Made by a program: the position numbers and the translations under genes. 64,000 nt of DNA from the NCBI RefSeq assembly GCF_000833605.1, contig NZ_JXTG01000013.1, positions 1-64,000 of the forward strand. Direction: 5' to 3'. This document shows positions 52,364 to 61,929 of this stretch, one piece after another (within the stretch, counting starts at the first letter, position 1; the number at the start of each line of letters is the position of its first letter). The DNA is from Anoxybacillus ayderensis (lineage in GTDB: Bacteria > Bacillota > Bacilli > Bacillales > Anoxybacillaceae). Under the pieces are notes generated by a model. The model did not search any database, was not told the origin of the DNA, and worked only from the letters and a program-made list of their open reading frames with translations.

Positions 52364-52867
52364 ATGTTAAGTGAAAAATTGTTAAACGGACTGAACGATC
52401 AAATGAATTTTGAATTTTATTCTGCGCATGCGTACATGGCGATGGCAGCATATTGCTCGGCGGAAGGGTTGGACGGTTTTGCGAACTTCTTTTTAGTTCA
52501 AGCGGAAGAAGAGCGCTTCCATGCGATGAAGTTTTACAACTTTATTAACGCGCTTGGCGAACGAGCGATTATGACAGGCTTCCCATCGCCAAACAACGAA
52601 TTTACGTCCGTTCGCGATTGTTTCGAAAAAGCGCTCGCTCATGAAAAAGAAGTGACGCGCCGCATTTATAAACTATCTGACTTAGCGTTAGACGAGCGCG
52701 AACATGCGACGATGAACTTTTTAAAATGGTTTATTGACGAACAAGTTGAAGAAGAGTCGCTGTTCGATACGCTTATCCAAAAACTTAAGCGCATCGAAAA
52801 CGACAGCAACTCGCTATTTATGCTTGACAACGAACTCGCCCAGCGCACATTTACACCAGAAGCATAA
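52364..52867 (+). CDS. ftnA: Bacterial non-haem ferritin
   Basis: A 167-residue four-helix ferritin. Ferroxidase ligands are visible: E in MNFEFYSAHAYMAMA, ExxH in EEERFHAMKFY, and E/Q in FIDEQVEEES. It oxidises and stores Fe in the cytosol. AGAGGAGTG precedes the ATG. Terminator at 52868-52893. No regulatory site is evident. Confidence 0.95.
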   Translation: MLSEKLLNGLNDQMNFEFYSAHAYMAMAAYCSAEGLDGFANFFLVQAEEERFHAMKFYNFINALGERAIMTGFPSPNNEFTSVRDCFEKALAHEKEVTRRIYKLSDLALDEREHATMNFLKWFIDEQVEEESLFDTLIQKLKRIENDSNSLFMLDNELAQRTFTPEA

Positions 52868-52969
52868 AGGGAATGCATACGCATTCTCTTTTTGTTTAAG
52901 GGGATCGCATATGTGTACAAATGATTTTTGTGAATGCTATAATATTGGAAAAGGAATGGAGGGATGAAG

Positions 52970-53122
52970 ATGTCACAACGAATCGAAACGCCGATTTCTT
53001 CTCAAGTAAAACAAAGTAAACCGAATACGTCCTTTGTTGACTTTGCACAATTAAGAAAGAAGATCGCGAAACCTTCCCCTTTTGGCAGAAAGCTCGTTGA
53101 TATGTATAAACAAGGAAGGTAG
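52970..53122 (+). CDS. Small antitoxin candidate upstream of a PIN-type protein
   Basis: A 50-residue protein ending in FGRKLVDMYKQGR. GGAGGG lies six bases before ATG 52970, and a TATAAT occurs at 52938-52943. The PIN-type gene starts 7 bp after its stop. Size and position fit an antitoxin; no DNA-binding domain is visible, so repression may need another factor. Confidence 0.62.
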   Translation: MSQRIETPISSQVKQSKPNTSFVDFAQLRKKIAKPSPFGRKLVDMYKQGR

Positions 53123-53128
53123 CGTCAC

Positions 53129-53839
53129 ATGTCTTTCGTATTGACTTTTGAAGATGCGCGTCATGAAAGCTTTCAACAAGCGTCCATTTACATTGATGCT
53201 TGTTTTATTTTGGCTTACATGAACAGCGATGATCCACGCGGTGATAAAGTTTGTGAAATGTTACAAAAATGGCAAGGAGAAGGTGTCGCTAAATTAGGAA
53301 TAAGCAGTCATGTGTTTGGAGAAGTCATTCATCAGTTGTTTATTCAAGAAATATTGTTTCCGCTCGAAATATACCACAACAAGCAGTTGCATCGAAAGTT
53401 AAAATCCCATCCAGATGTTCAGTTAGGACCGCTAGAAGAATCTACTGCATTTCTTTATGACATATGGAAAAAAGAAATCCCTCATTTTTACAATAACAAT
53501 TTTGTCGTGAATGTATCCCGTCTTATTAAGTCTGTAAAAAATCGTTATCCATCGCACAGAAATAAGTTGCAAATTTTTTATAACAATGCGATTGATCGCT
53601 ATAATGAGTTTATGAATGCCTTAAGAAATGATTTTCACGTATCGTTTTTGACTACAAATAGCGATATTCAACAGTTAACATTCGCTCAAATGAAATTATT
53701 TCAATTAGAAGTGTACGACGCATTACATTATGCGCTCGCGATGTATCACGGTTATGATTATTTCGCAACGCTAGATGGTGATTTTGTCCATCATCTTTAC
53801 TCTGAAAACAGTAAAACGAAAATTTTAAAAATTGCCTAA
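53129..53839 (+). CDS. PIN-domain-like nuclease, toxin candidate
   Basis: A 236-residue protein. IYIDACFILAYMN near residue 20 gives the first Asp of a PIN site, and DALHYALAMYHGYDYFATLDGDF near residue 195 gives the distal acidic residues, as in VapC-like ribonucleases. It is longer than a typical VapC (about 130-150), with a helical insert in the middle. Forms an operon with the 50-residue gene in front. Confidence 0.75.
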   Translation: MSFVLTFEDARHESFQQASIYIDACFILAYMNSDDPRGDKVCEMLQKWQGEGVAKLGISSHVFGEVIHQLFIQEILFPLEIYHNKQLHRKLKSHPDVQLGPLEESTAFLYDIWKKEIPHFYNNNFVVNVSRLIKSVKNRYPSHRNKLQIFYNNAIDRYNEFMNALRNDFHVSFLTTNSDIQQLTFAQMKLFQLEVYDALHYALAMYHGYDYFATLDGDFVHHLYSENSKTKILKIA

Positions 53840-53907
53840 CATACTTTTTCTTCCCGCCTAACTAAATGTCGCACATGAGGCGATAAATGTAGGTAGGAGG
53901 GATTCGG

Positions 53908-54723
53908 ATGGGATGGTTAGTCAATGATGATCCGTTGTTTGTTTTGCCGACGGTGGCGGTGAGGCTCGGGTTGAATGAAAGCATTTTTTTGCAGCAGCTT
54001 CATTATTGGCTCGGGAAAAGTACGCATACGTATGACGGGCATGTGTGGGTATATAACACGTACGAAGGGTGGCAAAAGCAGTTTCCGTTTTGGTCGGAAA
54101 GCACGATTCGGCGCACGATCGTTCGGCTTGAGAAAAAAGGCATCGTCGTATCAAGGTATCGCTCCAAGCTTGATAAAACGAAATGGTATCGCATTGATTA
54201 TGATGTGCTAGCGAACGTCATGAATGACGAGGAAAAACGACAAAATGATGACACGAACGCGCAACATGAACAAAAGACGGTGCAACATGACGCGTCGTAC
54301 GTGTCAACTTGCCTAGACGGACATAGCACGATGAACAGACAAACAAATATAACAACAGATCATACATTACAAAATATTATACAATTTTATGAACAAAACG
54401 GTTTCGGGACGATAAGTGGCTATGTTGGAGAAAAAATCGCATTATGGGTCAATGAAACGTCAGAGGAAATGGTGCTTCATGCGCTGAAAGTCGCTTTACA
54501 AAACGGGGTAAACACGTGGACATATACGGAAGGCATTTTGCGTAACTGGAAGAAAAACGGATATGTAACGACAAAAGAGCGAAGAAGAAGACCGGTGCGA
54601 ACGGAGATGATTCCAGAGTGGCTACATATCGATTATTCGCAATATGAACGAAAAGCTTGCAGTGAAGCCGAGCTCGAACAAAAAAGACGGGCATTAGAAA
54701 AACGGCTAAGGGCTGCCCCTTAG
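53908..54723 (+). CDS. DnaD-like replication-initiation domain protein
   Basis: A 271-residue protein. The N-terminal winged helix (LNESIFLQQLHYWLGKS, WSESTIRRTIVRLEKKGIV) and C-terminal DnaD/DnaB_2 domain (ENIIQFYEQNGFG-like, then YTEGILRNWKKNGY) resemble phage or chromosomal primosome loaders, joined by a polar linker of about 45 residues. There are no other phage genes around. Its stop overlaps the convergent glcF gene by 4 bp. TAGGAGGGATT precedes the ATG. Confidence 0.8.
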   Translation: MGWLVNDDPLFVLPTVAVRLGLNESIFLQQLHYWLGKSTHTYDGHVWVYNTYEGWQKQFPFWSESTIRRTIVRLEKKGIVVSRYRSKLDKTKWYRIDYDVLANVMNDEEKRQNDDTNAQHEQKTVQHDASYVSTCLDGHSTMNRQTNITTDHTLQNIIQFYEQNGFGTISGYVGEKIALWVNETSEEMVLHALKVALQNGVNTWTYTEGILRNWKKNGYVTTKERRRRPVRTEMIPEWLHIDYSQYERKACSEAELEQKRRALEKRLRAAP

Positions 54724-56066
54724 CCTGTTTGCTTCATCGGCTCAGTCGCTTCTTTCGTCGCTTCGACCGCTTCAAAAAGCAAGTCGACGAGATGAACGGC
54801 GCGCACGTTTGCGAGCCCTTCACGTTCAATGCCAAGCTTCATTTGTAGTAAACAACCGGGATTGGCGGTAACGATCGTCGTCGCTTTCGTCTGTTTCGCT
54901 TGTTCCATTTTGTAATCGAGCACTTGCATCGACATATCCGGATGAACGATGTTATAAATGCCCGCAGACCCACAGCACCGGTCGGCATCTTTCATTTCGC
55001 GAAACTCGACGCCTGCAATCGACTGAAGAAGAAGGCGCGGCTCACTCGCTGTTTTCATCACGTTGCGCAAATGGCATGAATCTTGATACGTCACGATTTG
55101 GTTTGGCAAGCGCAAGCTGCGATGATGAAAGCCGAGCTCTACTAAAATGACGGAGACGTCTTTGATTTTGGCAACGAACGCTTTCGCGCGCTCCGCCCAA
55201 ACGGGATCGTCTTTTAACAAATGGTCGTATTCGATTAAAAACGCTCCGCAACCGCCGGCGTTTGTGACGATGTAGTCGACGTTTAGCGCTTCAAACGCTT
55301 CAATGTTTCGTTTCGCTAACGTTTTTGCGTCCGCTTTTTCACCGCTATGTCCATGGAGCGCCCCACAACACGTTTGCGCCTCAGGAATGACGATGTCGCA
55401 GCCGGCAAGCTGCAATAGTTTCATCGTGCGATCGTTTATGTCCATAAACATCGTATCCATTAAACAACCGCTAAAAAAGGCGACGCGACGCTTTCGTGGG
55501 GCAAGCGCTTCAACGTGCGTCGGACGTTCGTTCATTTCTTTCCACGTCGGCACGTTCGGAAGCACTTTTTCCATTGTCGCTAAATGGTTCGGCAACAGGC
55601 GCAACAAGCCAAGTTTTCGCGCGAAAGATTGCAGCCCAGACCGTTGATAAAAGCCGAGGAGCGCCGTTGCGATGCGCATGCGCTTCGGATATGGAAACAG
55701 CTGTTTAAATACGAGGTGGCGAATGAAACGAACGATCGGCGAATACGTTTTATGTTGCGCAATAATATCGCGCGCTTCTTCAAGCAAATGACCGTAGCGC
55801 ACGCCAGAAGGGCAAACGGGTTCGCACGCCCGACAGCCAAGGCAAAGTTGAAGCGAACGTTCAACGTCTTCATCCGGTTCAATGAGCCCATCGACGACCG
55901 CTTTCATTAACGCGATCCGCCCGCGCGGCGAGTGCGACTCTTGAAAGCCGGATTCAATATATGTCGGACATGTCGGTAAACAAAAGCCGCAGCGCATACA
56001 GTTTAATAGTTCGTCTTCGTTCATGCGCGCTTGAAATTGTTGTTGCATGATCTGTTCATTTTTCAT
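54720..56066 (-). CDS. glcF: Glycolate oxidase iron-sulfur subunit
   Basis: A 448-residue protein with two 4Fe-4S motifs: CMRCGFCLPTCPTY (about 23) and CLGCRACEPVCPSG (about 75). Two CCG domains follow (CCGALHGHSG and CCGSAGIY). Partner of GlcD in oxidising glycolate or a related 2-hydroxyacid with electrons passed to the membrane. It overlaps glcD by 4 bp, so they are translated together. Confidence 0.93.
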   Translation of the reverse strand: MKNEQIMQQQFQARMNEDELLNCMRCGFCLPTCPTYIESGFQESHSPRGRIALMKAVVDGLIEPDEDVERSLQLCLGCRACEPVCPSGVRYGHLLEEARDIIAQHKTYSPIVRFIRHLVFKQLFPYPKRMRIATALLGFYQRSGLQSFARKLGLLRLLPNHLATMEKVLPNVPTWKEMNERPTHVEALAPRKRRVAFFSGCLMDTMFMDINDRTMKLLQLAGCDIVIPEAQTCCGALHGHSGEKADAKTLAKRNIEAFEALNVDYIVTNAGGCGAFLIEYDHLLKDDPVWAERAKAFVAKIKDVSVILVELGFHHRSLRLPNQIVTYQDSCHLRNVMKTASEPRLLLQSIAGVEFREMKDADRCCGSAGIYNIVHPDMSMQVLDYKMEQAKQTKATTIVTANPGCLLQMKLGIEREGLANVRAVHLVDLLFEAVEATKEATEPMKQTG

Positions 56067-57475
56067 CGCGTCACCACCACCCGTTTGCGCGTGCTTTTTG
56101 CGAACACTTTCCCCGGATTCATAATGTTGTTCGGATCGAGCGCTTGTTTAATCGCTTTCATAGCCGCGATTCCTTCTTTGCCGAGCTTCCATTCTAAATA
56201 CGGCGCTTTCATGACGCCGACACCGTGTTCGCCTGTAATCGTGCCGCCAAGTTCAATTGCTTTCGCAAATATGTCTTCAAACGCTTGCTCGACGCGATGC
56301 AGTTCGTCTTTGTCGCGCACATCTGTCGGACATGTTGGGTGAAGGTTTCCATCTCCCGCATGGCCAAACGTGCAAATGGTGACGTTATATTTTTGCGCAA
56401 TATCGTTAATCGCTTTCACCATATTGGCAATTTGCGAGCGCGGGACGGTCGCATCTTCTAAAATGGTCGTCGGCTTTAAGCGAGCGAGCGCCGATAAGGC
56501 AGAACGTCTTGCGGTGCGCAAATTGTTCGCTTCTTCTTCCGTTTTTGCGACTTGAACGGAAATGGCGCGTTGTTCGCGACAAATGCGCGCCATCGCTTCC
56601 ATATCGCGGGCGACGACTTCTTTTGAACCGTCTTGTTCAATAAGCAATACCGCTTTTACGTCCGTCGGCAAGCCGATGTTGACGAACGATTCGACGACTT
56701 GCAGCGTCGGCTGATCTAAAAATTCAAGCGTCGTCGGAATGATTTTGTTGGCGATAATCGTTGAAACGGAACGGGCAGCCGCTTCTAAATCTTCATAAAG
56801 CGCGAGCATCGTTTGCTTCGTCTCCGGCATCGGAATGAGCTTTAACGTCGCTTCCGTAATGATTCCAAGCGTGCCTTCCGAGCCGACAAATAAACGGGTG
56901 AGGTCATAGCCGGCGACGTCTTTCGCAAGTTTTCCACCTGTGCGGATGATGTCGCCGCTAGCGAGCACAACTTCAAGCCCCATGACGTAATCGCGCGTCA
57001 CCCCGTATTTTAAGCCGCGCAAACCGCCGGAGTTTTCGTTAATGTTGCCGCCGATCGTCGAAATTTTCATCGAGCTCGGATCCGGTGGGTAAAATAACCC
57101 TTTCGCTTCGACCGCTTGAATGAGGTCGAGCGTAATGACGCCCGGTTGAACAGTAACCGTTAAGTTTTCCTCATCGATTTCTAATATGCGATTCATATGT
57201 TTAAACAATAGGACGATGCCACCTTCTGTTGGGCACGTGCCAGCGCAAAGGTTCGTCCCTGAACCGCGCGGAACGATCGGAATGCGCTCTTCGTTACAAA
57301 TTTTTACGATGTCGCTCACTTCTTTTGTGTTGCGCGGTGCGATGACCGCATCAGGAAGCGATTGAAAGTTTGGGGTTGCATCATATGAATAAACGAGCCG
57401 TCCGGCTTTCGAATCGTCGTAGTTTTCTGCACCAACAATGTCAATAAACTGTTGCTTCACTCGTTCAGTGATCAT
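56063..57475 (-). CDS. glcD: Glycolate oxidase FAD subunit
   Basis: A 470-residue flavoprotein. The FAD-binding_4 domain (PRGSGTNLCAGTCPTEGGIV, GGNINENSGGLRG) precedes the FAD-oxidase_C domain (TFGHAGDGNLHPT and GTITGEHGVG). It oxidises glycolate or lactate-type acids. ATG 57475 is used because AGAAGGTGG lies before it; the frame runs 7 codons further. First gene of glcDF; the CdaR-type regulator is transcribed toward it from upstream. Confidence 0.93.
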   Translation of the reverse strand: MITERVKQQFIDIVGAENYDDSKAGRLVYSYDATPNFQSLPDAVIAPRNTKEVSDIVKICNEERIPIVPRGSGTNLCAGTCPTEGGIVLLFKHMNRILEIDEENLTVTVQPGVITLDLIQAVEAKGLFYPPDPSSMKISTIGGNINENSGGLRGLKYGVTRDYVMGLEVVLASGDIIRTGGKLAKDVAGYDLTRLFVGSEGTLGIITEATLKLIPMPETKQTMLALYEDLEAAARSVSTIIANKIIPTTLEFLDQPTLQVVESFVNIGLPTDVKAVLLIEQDGSKEVVARDMEAMARICREQRAISVQVAKTEEEANNLRTARRSALSALARLKPTTILEDATVPRSQIANMVKAINDIAQKYNVTICTFGHAGDGNLHPTCPTDVRDKDELHRVEQAFEDIFAKAIELGGTITGEHGVGVMKAPYLEWKLGKEGIAAMKAIKQALDPNNIMNPGKVFAKSTRKRVVVTR

Positions 57476-57531
57476 GTCATCCACCTTCTTTTTCAAAAGA
57501 TAAGAAAGTATAAGATTTCAGATTTATGGAG

Positions 57532-57645
57532 CTGTCTAGCTCCAAGCGCCATCGGCTTGAGCCGCTCCGCCCCACACTGCGGCGGCGACAGCCTCCTCGG
57601 TGGGGCTTGTGCGCCCTTCGCCGATAGGCGGGCGCTTTTCGCTTT
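57532..57645. repeat. Dispersed Bacillaceae-type structured repeat
   Basis: A GC-rich intergenic block starts GAGCTGTCTAGCTCCAAGCG and ends GGCGGGCGCTTTTCGCTTTTC. It can fold into several hairpins (AAGCGCC..GGGCGCTT; CCCC..GGGG). I recognise it as one of the families of repeats scattered through Bacillus/Geobacillus genomes. No protein is encoded. Function unknown. Confidence 0.6.
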
Positions 57646-57663
57646 TCTTATTTGTACTATAAG

Positions 57664-57697
57664 CATAAAAAAAAGCGGGGAAACCCGCTATGGATGA
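57664..57697 (-). terminator. Terminator of the CdaR-type regulator gene
   Basis: On the minus strand AGCGGGTTTCCCCGCT forms a hairpin followed by eight T. Confidence 0.9.
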
Positions 57698-57723
57698 ACA
57701 TATAAAAATAAAGCGTTTACAAG

Positions 57724-58827
57724 CTATTTTTTTGTTGTTTCATCTAAAAAACGAATGGCTAAATATAAAGTGATGACATGTTCCAAGTTGCGCACGTTTA
57801 AATTTGTATATTCTTGTATTTTTTTCAGTCGGTAATGAAGCGTATTAATATGAATGTGAAGCGCTTCGGCTGTTTGTTTGAGCGATAAGTTGTGCGCAAA
57901 AAATGTGCGGAGCGTATGAAGCAGTTCTTCGTCGTTCATTAACGGTTCGATCGTTCGTTGAATGAGCTCTCGTTTTGTTGATAAAGAAATGTCTTCTAAG
58001 CACATGTCTAGTCGTAAATCTTCATCAAAGACGATTTCCTCCGTTTGTTTCGCGACATGAAGGGCGCGCTCCGCTTGTTTATATGACTCATACACGTATT
58101 TCGCATCGGTCATTTTTCCGCATCCGACATGAAACGAAACATCATATTTTTCCAAAAACGATCGTTGCAACGTCTTTATTTTTGCGATCGTTCGTTCTTT
58201 GTCGTCGTCTGTCTGCAAAAAAAGCAAGCGATCGTTTCCCCAGCGGACGATGATGTCGCGTTTGTCGTCCCAAACGGTTTGGGTAAATTTCCACATTTCA
58301 ATCGAAATCGTCCGTTCTTTATCGTTTAACGAAGCGATCACGACGCGTCGCTTCGCTGTTAAGTCAATATGAAACAGTTGCGCGCGTTCAAAAAAAGACG
58401 GTGACCATTCGCGCGTTTGCAGCCATTCAAACACGAACGTTTCAAGCGCCCGCGCTTCGAGCTGCAGTTGTTCTGTATAATAGTTTTCTTGAATAAGAAG
58501 CTCGGTCATTTTTTTCAACAGTTCTCCATACGGCGATACGTTCGTTGGATCGCCTGTAATGCCGATGACGCCGATGACGTCGCCGTGAAAAAAAATCGGC
58601 AAGTTCACGCCTGCTTTCACACCTTTTAATACACCTTCGTCTTGCTTTGTAATGATTCGCTTTTTCTTCTCTTGGCAAACGAGAAACGCTCCTTCGTGAA
58701 ATTGACCGATGCGTGTCGTGTCGGTGCTTGCCATAATGATGCCGTTCGTATCGACGATAATAATGTCTTCATGAATAAGGCGACGCACGTCAGATACGAT
58801 TTTTTTCGCGAGGTGAGAAGAGAGCAT
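57724..58827 (-). CDS. CdaR-family transcriptional regulator
   Basis: A 367-residue regulator. The N-terminal diacid-recognition domain (LAKKIVSDVRRLIHEDIIIV, GVKAGVNLPIFFHGDVIGVI) is followed by a C-terminal PucR-like helix-turn-helix (NLSLKQTAEALHIHINTLHYRLKKIQ). Such proteins activate hydroxyacid or diacid genes, and its place beside glcDF suggests that glycolate or glycerate is the signal. ATG 58827 follows GGAAGTGAACG. Confidence 0.88.
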   Translation of the reverse strand: MLSSHLAKKIVSDVRRLIHEDIIIVDTNGIIMASTDTTRIGQFHEGAFLVCQEKKKRIITKQDEGVLKGVKAGVNLPIFFHGDVIGVIGITGDPTNVSPYGELLKKMTELLIQENYYTEQLQLEARALETFVFEWLQTREWSPSFFERAQLFHIDLTAKRRVVIASLNDKERTISIEMWKFTQTVWDDKRDIIVRWGNDRLLFLQTDDDKERTIAKIKTLQRSFLEKYDVSFHVGCGKMTDAKYVYESYKQAERALHVAKQTEEIVFDEDLRLDMCLEDISLSTKRELIQRTIEPLMNDEELLHTLRTFFAHNLSLKQTAEALHIHINTLHYRLKKIQEYTNLNVRNLEHVITLYLAIRFLDETTKK

Positions 58828-58859
58828 TCGTTCACTTCCTTTCTGCATGTAGCATACGA

Positions 58860-58897
58860 AAAAGAAACCGTCCTTTTATGTTGAGAAAGGACGGTTG
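58860..58897 (-). terminator. Terminator of the chemotaxis receptor gene
   Basis: AACCGTCCTTT pairs with AAAGGACGGTT; lies just after the receptor stop. Confidence 0.7.
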
Positions 58898-58902
58898 TCC
58901 GA

Positions 58903-60669
58903 TTACATGTGGAAACGTGCGACCGTTTGGCGAAGTTGTTCGGCCGTGCTGGCGAGCTCTTGCGAAGAAGCGAGCAGCTCTTGCATCGTTGCGTTTTGTT
59001 CTTCGGTTGTAGCCGCGACTTGTTCAATATTTTTAGCTGATTGTGATGAAATATCAATAATTTGATCCGCAAATGACGTCATCGTTTTTACTTTTTCATC
59101 AACGGAACGAATCGTTTCGTTCACCGTATCGCTTTCTGCTTGGACGCGCGCCATATCGGTAGAAATCATACGGAAAATATGCCCGACTTGTTCAACGAGC
59201 GAATGACCGCATTGGAACGACTCGCTGCTTTCATGCATGACGTGCACCGCATGCGCCGTTTGCGTTTGCGACTGTTCAGCGAGCGTGCGAATGTTTCCTG
59301 CCGCATGCGCCGTCTGTTCAGCCAGTTTGCGCACTTCTTCTGCGACGACGCCAAATCCTTTTCCATGCTCGCCCGCTCGTGCTGCTTCAATGGCGGCATT
59401 TAACGCAAGCAAATTCGTTTGATCAGAAATGTTTGTAATAAAGCCGACGATTTGATGAATTTCTTTTGATTTATCGTTTAACGATTCAATGACGGAAGCG
59501 AGACGTTCAATTTGTTCGCGAATAAGCTTCATTTGTGCAACCGTTTGCTCTACTAGTGATGTTCCTTCATTCACGCGCTTCGTTGCTTCGTTTGTTCTTT
59601 TTGCTGTTTCTGATACTTTGCTCATCACGGTCGTTAATGCATCGGATACGTTATGCACCGCTTCGTTCGTTTGTTTCGATACGCTTACTTGTTCATCTGC
59701 CCCTGATGCGACTTCGAGAATCGCTTGTGTAATTTGTTCGTTCGCTTCTGTCGTCGCTTCCGCGTTTAGACGCAACGTGTGCGACATGTCGTTTACATGC
59801 GTAGCAACCGCTTGAATTTGGGCGATCGATTGTTCAAGACCGTCCGCTAATTCATTCATCGCTTGCGAAATTTGTCCGACTTCATCCATTTCTGTATCCG
59901 TCAAGCGTTGGACGCGCAAATTGCCGCGCGCAAGCTCATGGCAGACGTCGACGACTTGTTTTAATCGTTTGCTTATTTTTCGGCTCACAATGACGAGGGA
60001 GATGACAGATAAAACGATCGCAACAACGACGGTAATCAACATCATAAAAATGTTTTTCGCAATCGTATCGTTCATTTCTGTCGTCAGCGCGCTTCGTTCA
60101 TTGACAACGATGTTTCGTAACACATCGAGTTTTTCGATGCTCATATCGCGAATAGTTGCCGCTTTATTTTGAAAGCTAATAACTTGGAAAATGTCGATAA
60201 TTTCCCCGCGATCACGATACGATAATACCGCAGGTTGAATCGTTTTATAAAGCAATTCATTTAACTGATTTTCAATCGAAATCGTCGAGCGATATATCGT
60301 TTTCGCCTCCTCCGTCTGCATATGCGGCTCTAATTGTTTCATTTTATCGTTAAACTGTTTCGTTAAGTCGCCGTATTGCCAAAGCGTTTCTGGGCGGGGG
60401 TTTGTCATATAGTCAGTAATGACAATATATTTTTGTTTAAATAATGAGCCGAGGTCGGTAATTAAAATCGCTTGGTCGCTTTTTTGTTCGACTTGTTTGA
60501 CGACGTTCGTTAAGTTATTGACGAGTAAAAATACAAAAATGAAAACGCTGACAAATAAAAGTGTAGCAAAGCTGAAAACGATCCCATACTTCCTGCCGAT
60601 CGTCGTCGTTTTTTTCGTTTGTTTTGTTTTTGGTTTTTTCTGAAAACGGATTGACCATCGTTTTTTCAT
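58903..60669 (-). CDS. Methyl-accepting chemotaxis protein
   Basis: A 588-residue receptor: a TM helix (about 27-50), a helical external ligand domain (to about 200), a second TM helix, HAMP ([20 protein letters not shown]), and the long coiled-coil signalling domain with the conserved hairpin tip [20 protein letters not shown]. It binds CheA/CheW and biases the flagellar motor. Ligand unknown. It is not linked to other chemotaxis genes here. Confidence 0.92.
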   Translation of the reverse strand: MKKRWSIRFQKKPKTKQTKKTTTIGRKYGIVFSFATLLFVSVFIFVFLLVNNLTNVVKQVEQKSDQAILITDLGSLFKQKYIVITDYMTNPRPETLWQYGDLTKQFNDKMKQLEPHMQTEEAKTIYRSTISIENQLNELLYKTIQPAVLSYRDRGEIIDIFQVISFQNKAATIRDMSIEKLDVLRNIVVNERSALTTEMNDTIAKNIFMMLITVVVAIVLSVISLVIVSRKISKRLKQVVDVCHELARGNLRVQRLTDTEMDEVGQISQAMNELADGLEQSIAQIQAVATHVNDMSHTLRLNAEATTEANEQITQAILEVASGADEQVSVSKQTNEAVHNVSDALTTVMSKVSETAKRTNEATKRVNEGTSLVEQTVAQMKLIREQIERLASVIESLNDKSKEIHQIVGFITNISDQTNLLALNAAIEAARAGEHGKGFGVVAEEVRKLAEQTAHAAGNIRTLAEQSQTQTAHAVHVMHESSESFQCGHSLVEQVGHIFRMISTDMARVQAESDTVNETIRSVDEKVKTMTSFADQIIDISSQSAKNIEQVAATTEEQNATMQELLASSQELASTAEQLRQTVARFHM

Positions 60670-60771
60670 CGTGAGGCCCCCTTCGCTTTTTTCTCATTAT
60701 AGCATGACCGTTTAAAAGAAAGGGAGAGTATTTTTGGGGAAAATGCCACGAATTTTGTCACAAATTTTTTG

Positions 60772-60832
60772 TTGCAATCGGTTTCAACTTCGTTTACAAT
60801 TCAAATCAACAAGGAATCCGAAACGTTTTGGA
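60772..60832 (+). promoter_or_regulatory. Promoter and autoregulatory operator of the LacI-type gene
   Basis: TTGCAA (60772-60777), 17 bp, TACAAT (60795-60800). The operator ATCCGAAACGTTTTGGA (60816-60832) lies just after the transcription start and overlaps the ribosome binding site. An identical 17-mer lies before the GH65 gene at 61879-61895. Confidence 0.82.
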
Positions 60833-60842
60833 GGAAATGAAA

Positions 60843-61859
60843 GTGACAACGATTAAAGATATTGCGAAAGCGGCTGGTGTGTCGGTGACGACTGTTTCGC
60901 GCGCGTTAAACGGCTATTCCGACGTCAGTGAAAAGACGCGCAAAAAAATTATCGACATCGCCAAGCAGCTCAATTACAGCCCGAATACGCTTGCGCGAAG
61001 CCTTGTCATGAACAAATCGAAAACGATTGGGCTGCTCGTTTCAGGCATGACGCGCTCAGCGGTAAAGGATAACTTTACGTTTGAAGTGATGACAGGCGTC
61101 AACGATTACATCGCCAAAACAGATTATGACGTCATTTTGTTTAATACAAATTCGACGAAACAAAGGGAAAAAACGTATTCGCAACTATGTCGCGAACGGC
61201 GCGTTGACGGCGTCATTTTGCAAGGAATTAAAACGGATGATCCGTACTTAACGGAAGTTGTCGAAAGCGACATTCCGTGCGTATTAATCGACATTCCGAT
61301 TCAGTCCGATCGCGTCGGATATGTAACGACCGATAACGTATATGGAGCGAAAAAAGCGGTGCAACATTTGCTTGAGCTTGGGCATCGCAACATTGCGATG
61401 ATGAACGGGCACGATTACGCTTTCGTGAGCAAGCAGCGCCTGCAAGGATTTTATGAGGCGATGGAAGAAGCAAATGTGCCGATTCGAAAAGAGTGGGTCG
61501 TTAACGGCGATTTTTCGGAAGAGATGGCGGAAGCGAGGGCATACGAGTTGTTTACAAACGAGCCGAATATTACTGCCATCTTTTGCGCAAGCGACTTAAT
61601 GGCGCTCGGTGTCATGAAAGCGCTCAAACAGCTTCATTTGCGCGTGCCTGACGATGTATCGGTCGTTGGATATGACGATATTTTGCTTGCGTCATACGTA
61701 TCTCCCGCATTAACGACGGTGGCGCAAAATAAATTTCAAATGGGTTATGAAGCGGCAAGCATGCTGATTGATATGTTGGAAGGAAACGAAGCGAAAGTCG
61801 TGACGTTGCGGACGCAACTTGTCGTGCGCGAGTCGACGGCGGAAGTGAAAAAAGGGTAA
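60843..61859 (+). CDS. LacI-family transcriptional regulator
   Basis: A 338-residue repressor. The helix-turn-helix and hinge are TTIKDIAKAAGVSVTTVSRA and NYSPNTLARSL; a periplasmic-binding-like sensor domain follows (IGLLVSGMTRS, GHRNIAMMNG, CASDLMALGVMKAL, VSVVGYDDI). GTG 60843, eight bases after GGAGG, fits the usual family start; ATG 60837 is too close. By position and shared operator it should control the GH65 phosphorylase and itself, with an alpha-glucobiose or its product as inducer (inference). Confidence 0.92.
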   Translation: MTTIKDIAKAAGVSVTTVSRALNGYSDVSEKTRKKIIDIAKQLNYSPNTLARSLVMNKSKTIGLLVSGMTRSAVKDNFTFEVMTGVNDYIAKTDYDVILFNTNSTKQREKTYSQLCRERRVDGVILQGIKTDDPYLTEVVESDIPCVLIDIPIQSDRVGYVTTDNVYGAKKAVQHLLELGHRNIAMMNGHDYAFVSKQRLQGFYEAMEEANVPIRKEWVVNGDFSEEMAEARAYELFTNEPNITAIFCASDLMALGVMKALKQLHLRVPDDVSVVGYDDILLASYVSPALTTVAQNKFQMGYEAASMLIDMLEGNEAKVVTLRTQLVVRESTAEVKKG

Positions 61860-61878
61860 TCCTTTTTTCATGTTGAAA

Positions 61879-61895
61879 ATCCGAAACGTTTTGGA
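61879..61895 (+). promoter_or_regulatory. LacI-type operator before the GH65 gene
   Basis: ATCCGAAACGTTTTGGA, identical to 60816-60832. Centred on the CpG typical of LacI-family sites. It differs from the catabolite-response consensus. Confidence 0.8.
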
Positions 61896-61929
61896 AAAAT
61901 GACATTTACACGAGGAAAGGGAGTTTACG

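Noticed and set aside
60816-60832. Catabolite-response element
   Set aside because: The centre AAACGTTT lacks the TG and CA ends of the cre consensus, and the exact duplicate before the GH65 gene points to the local LacI-type regulator.
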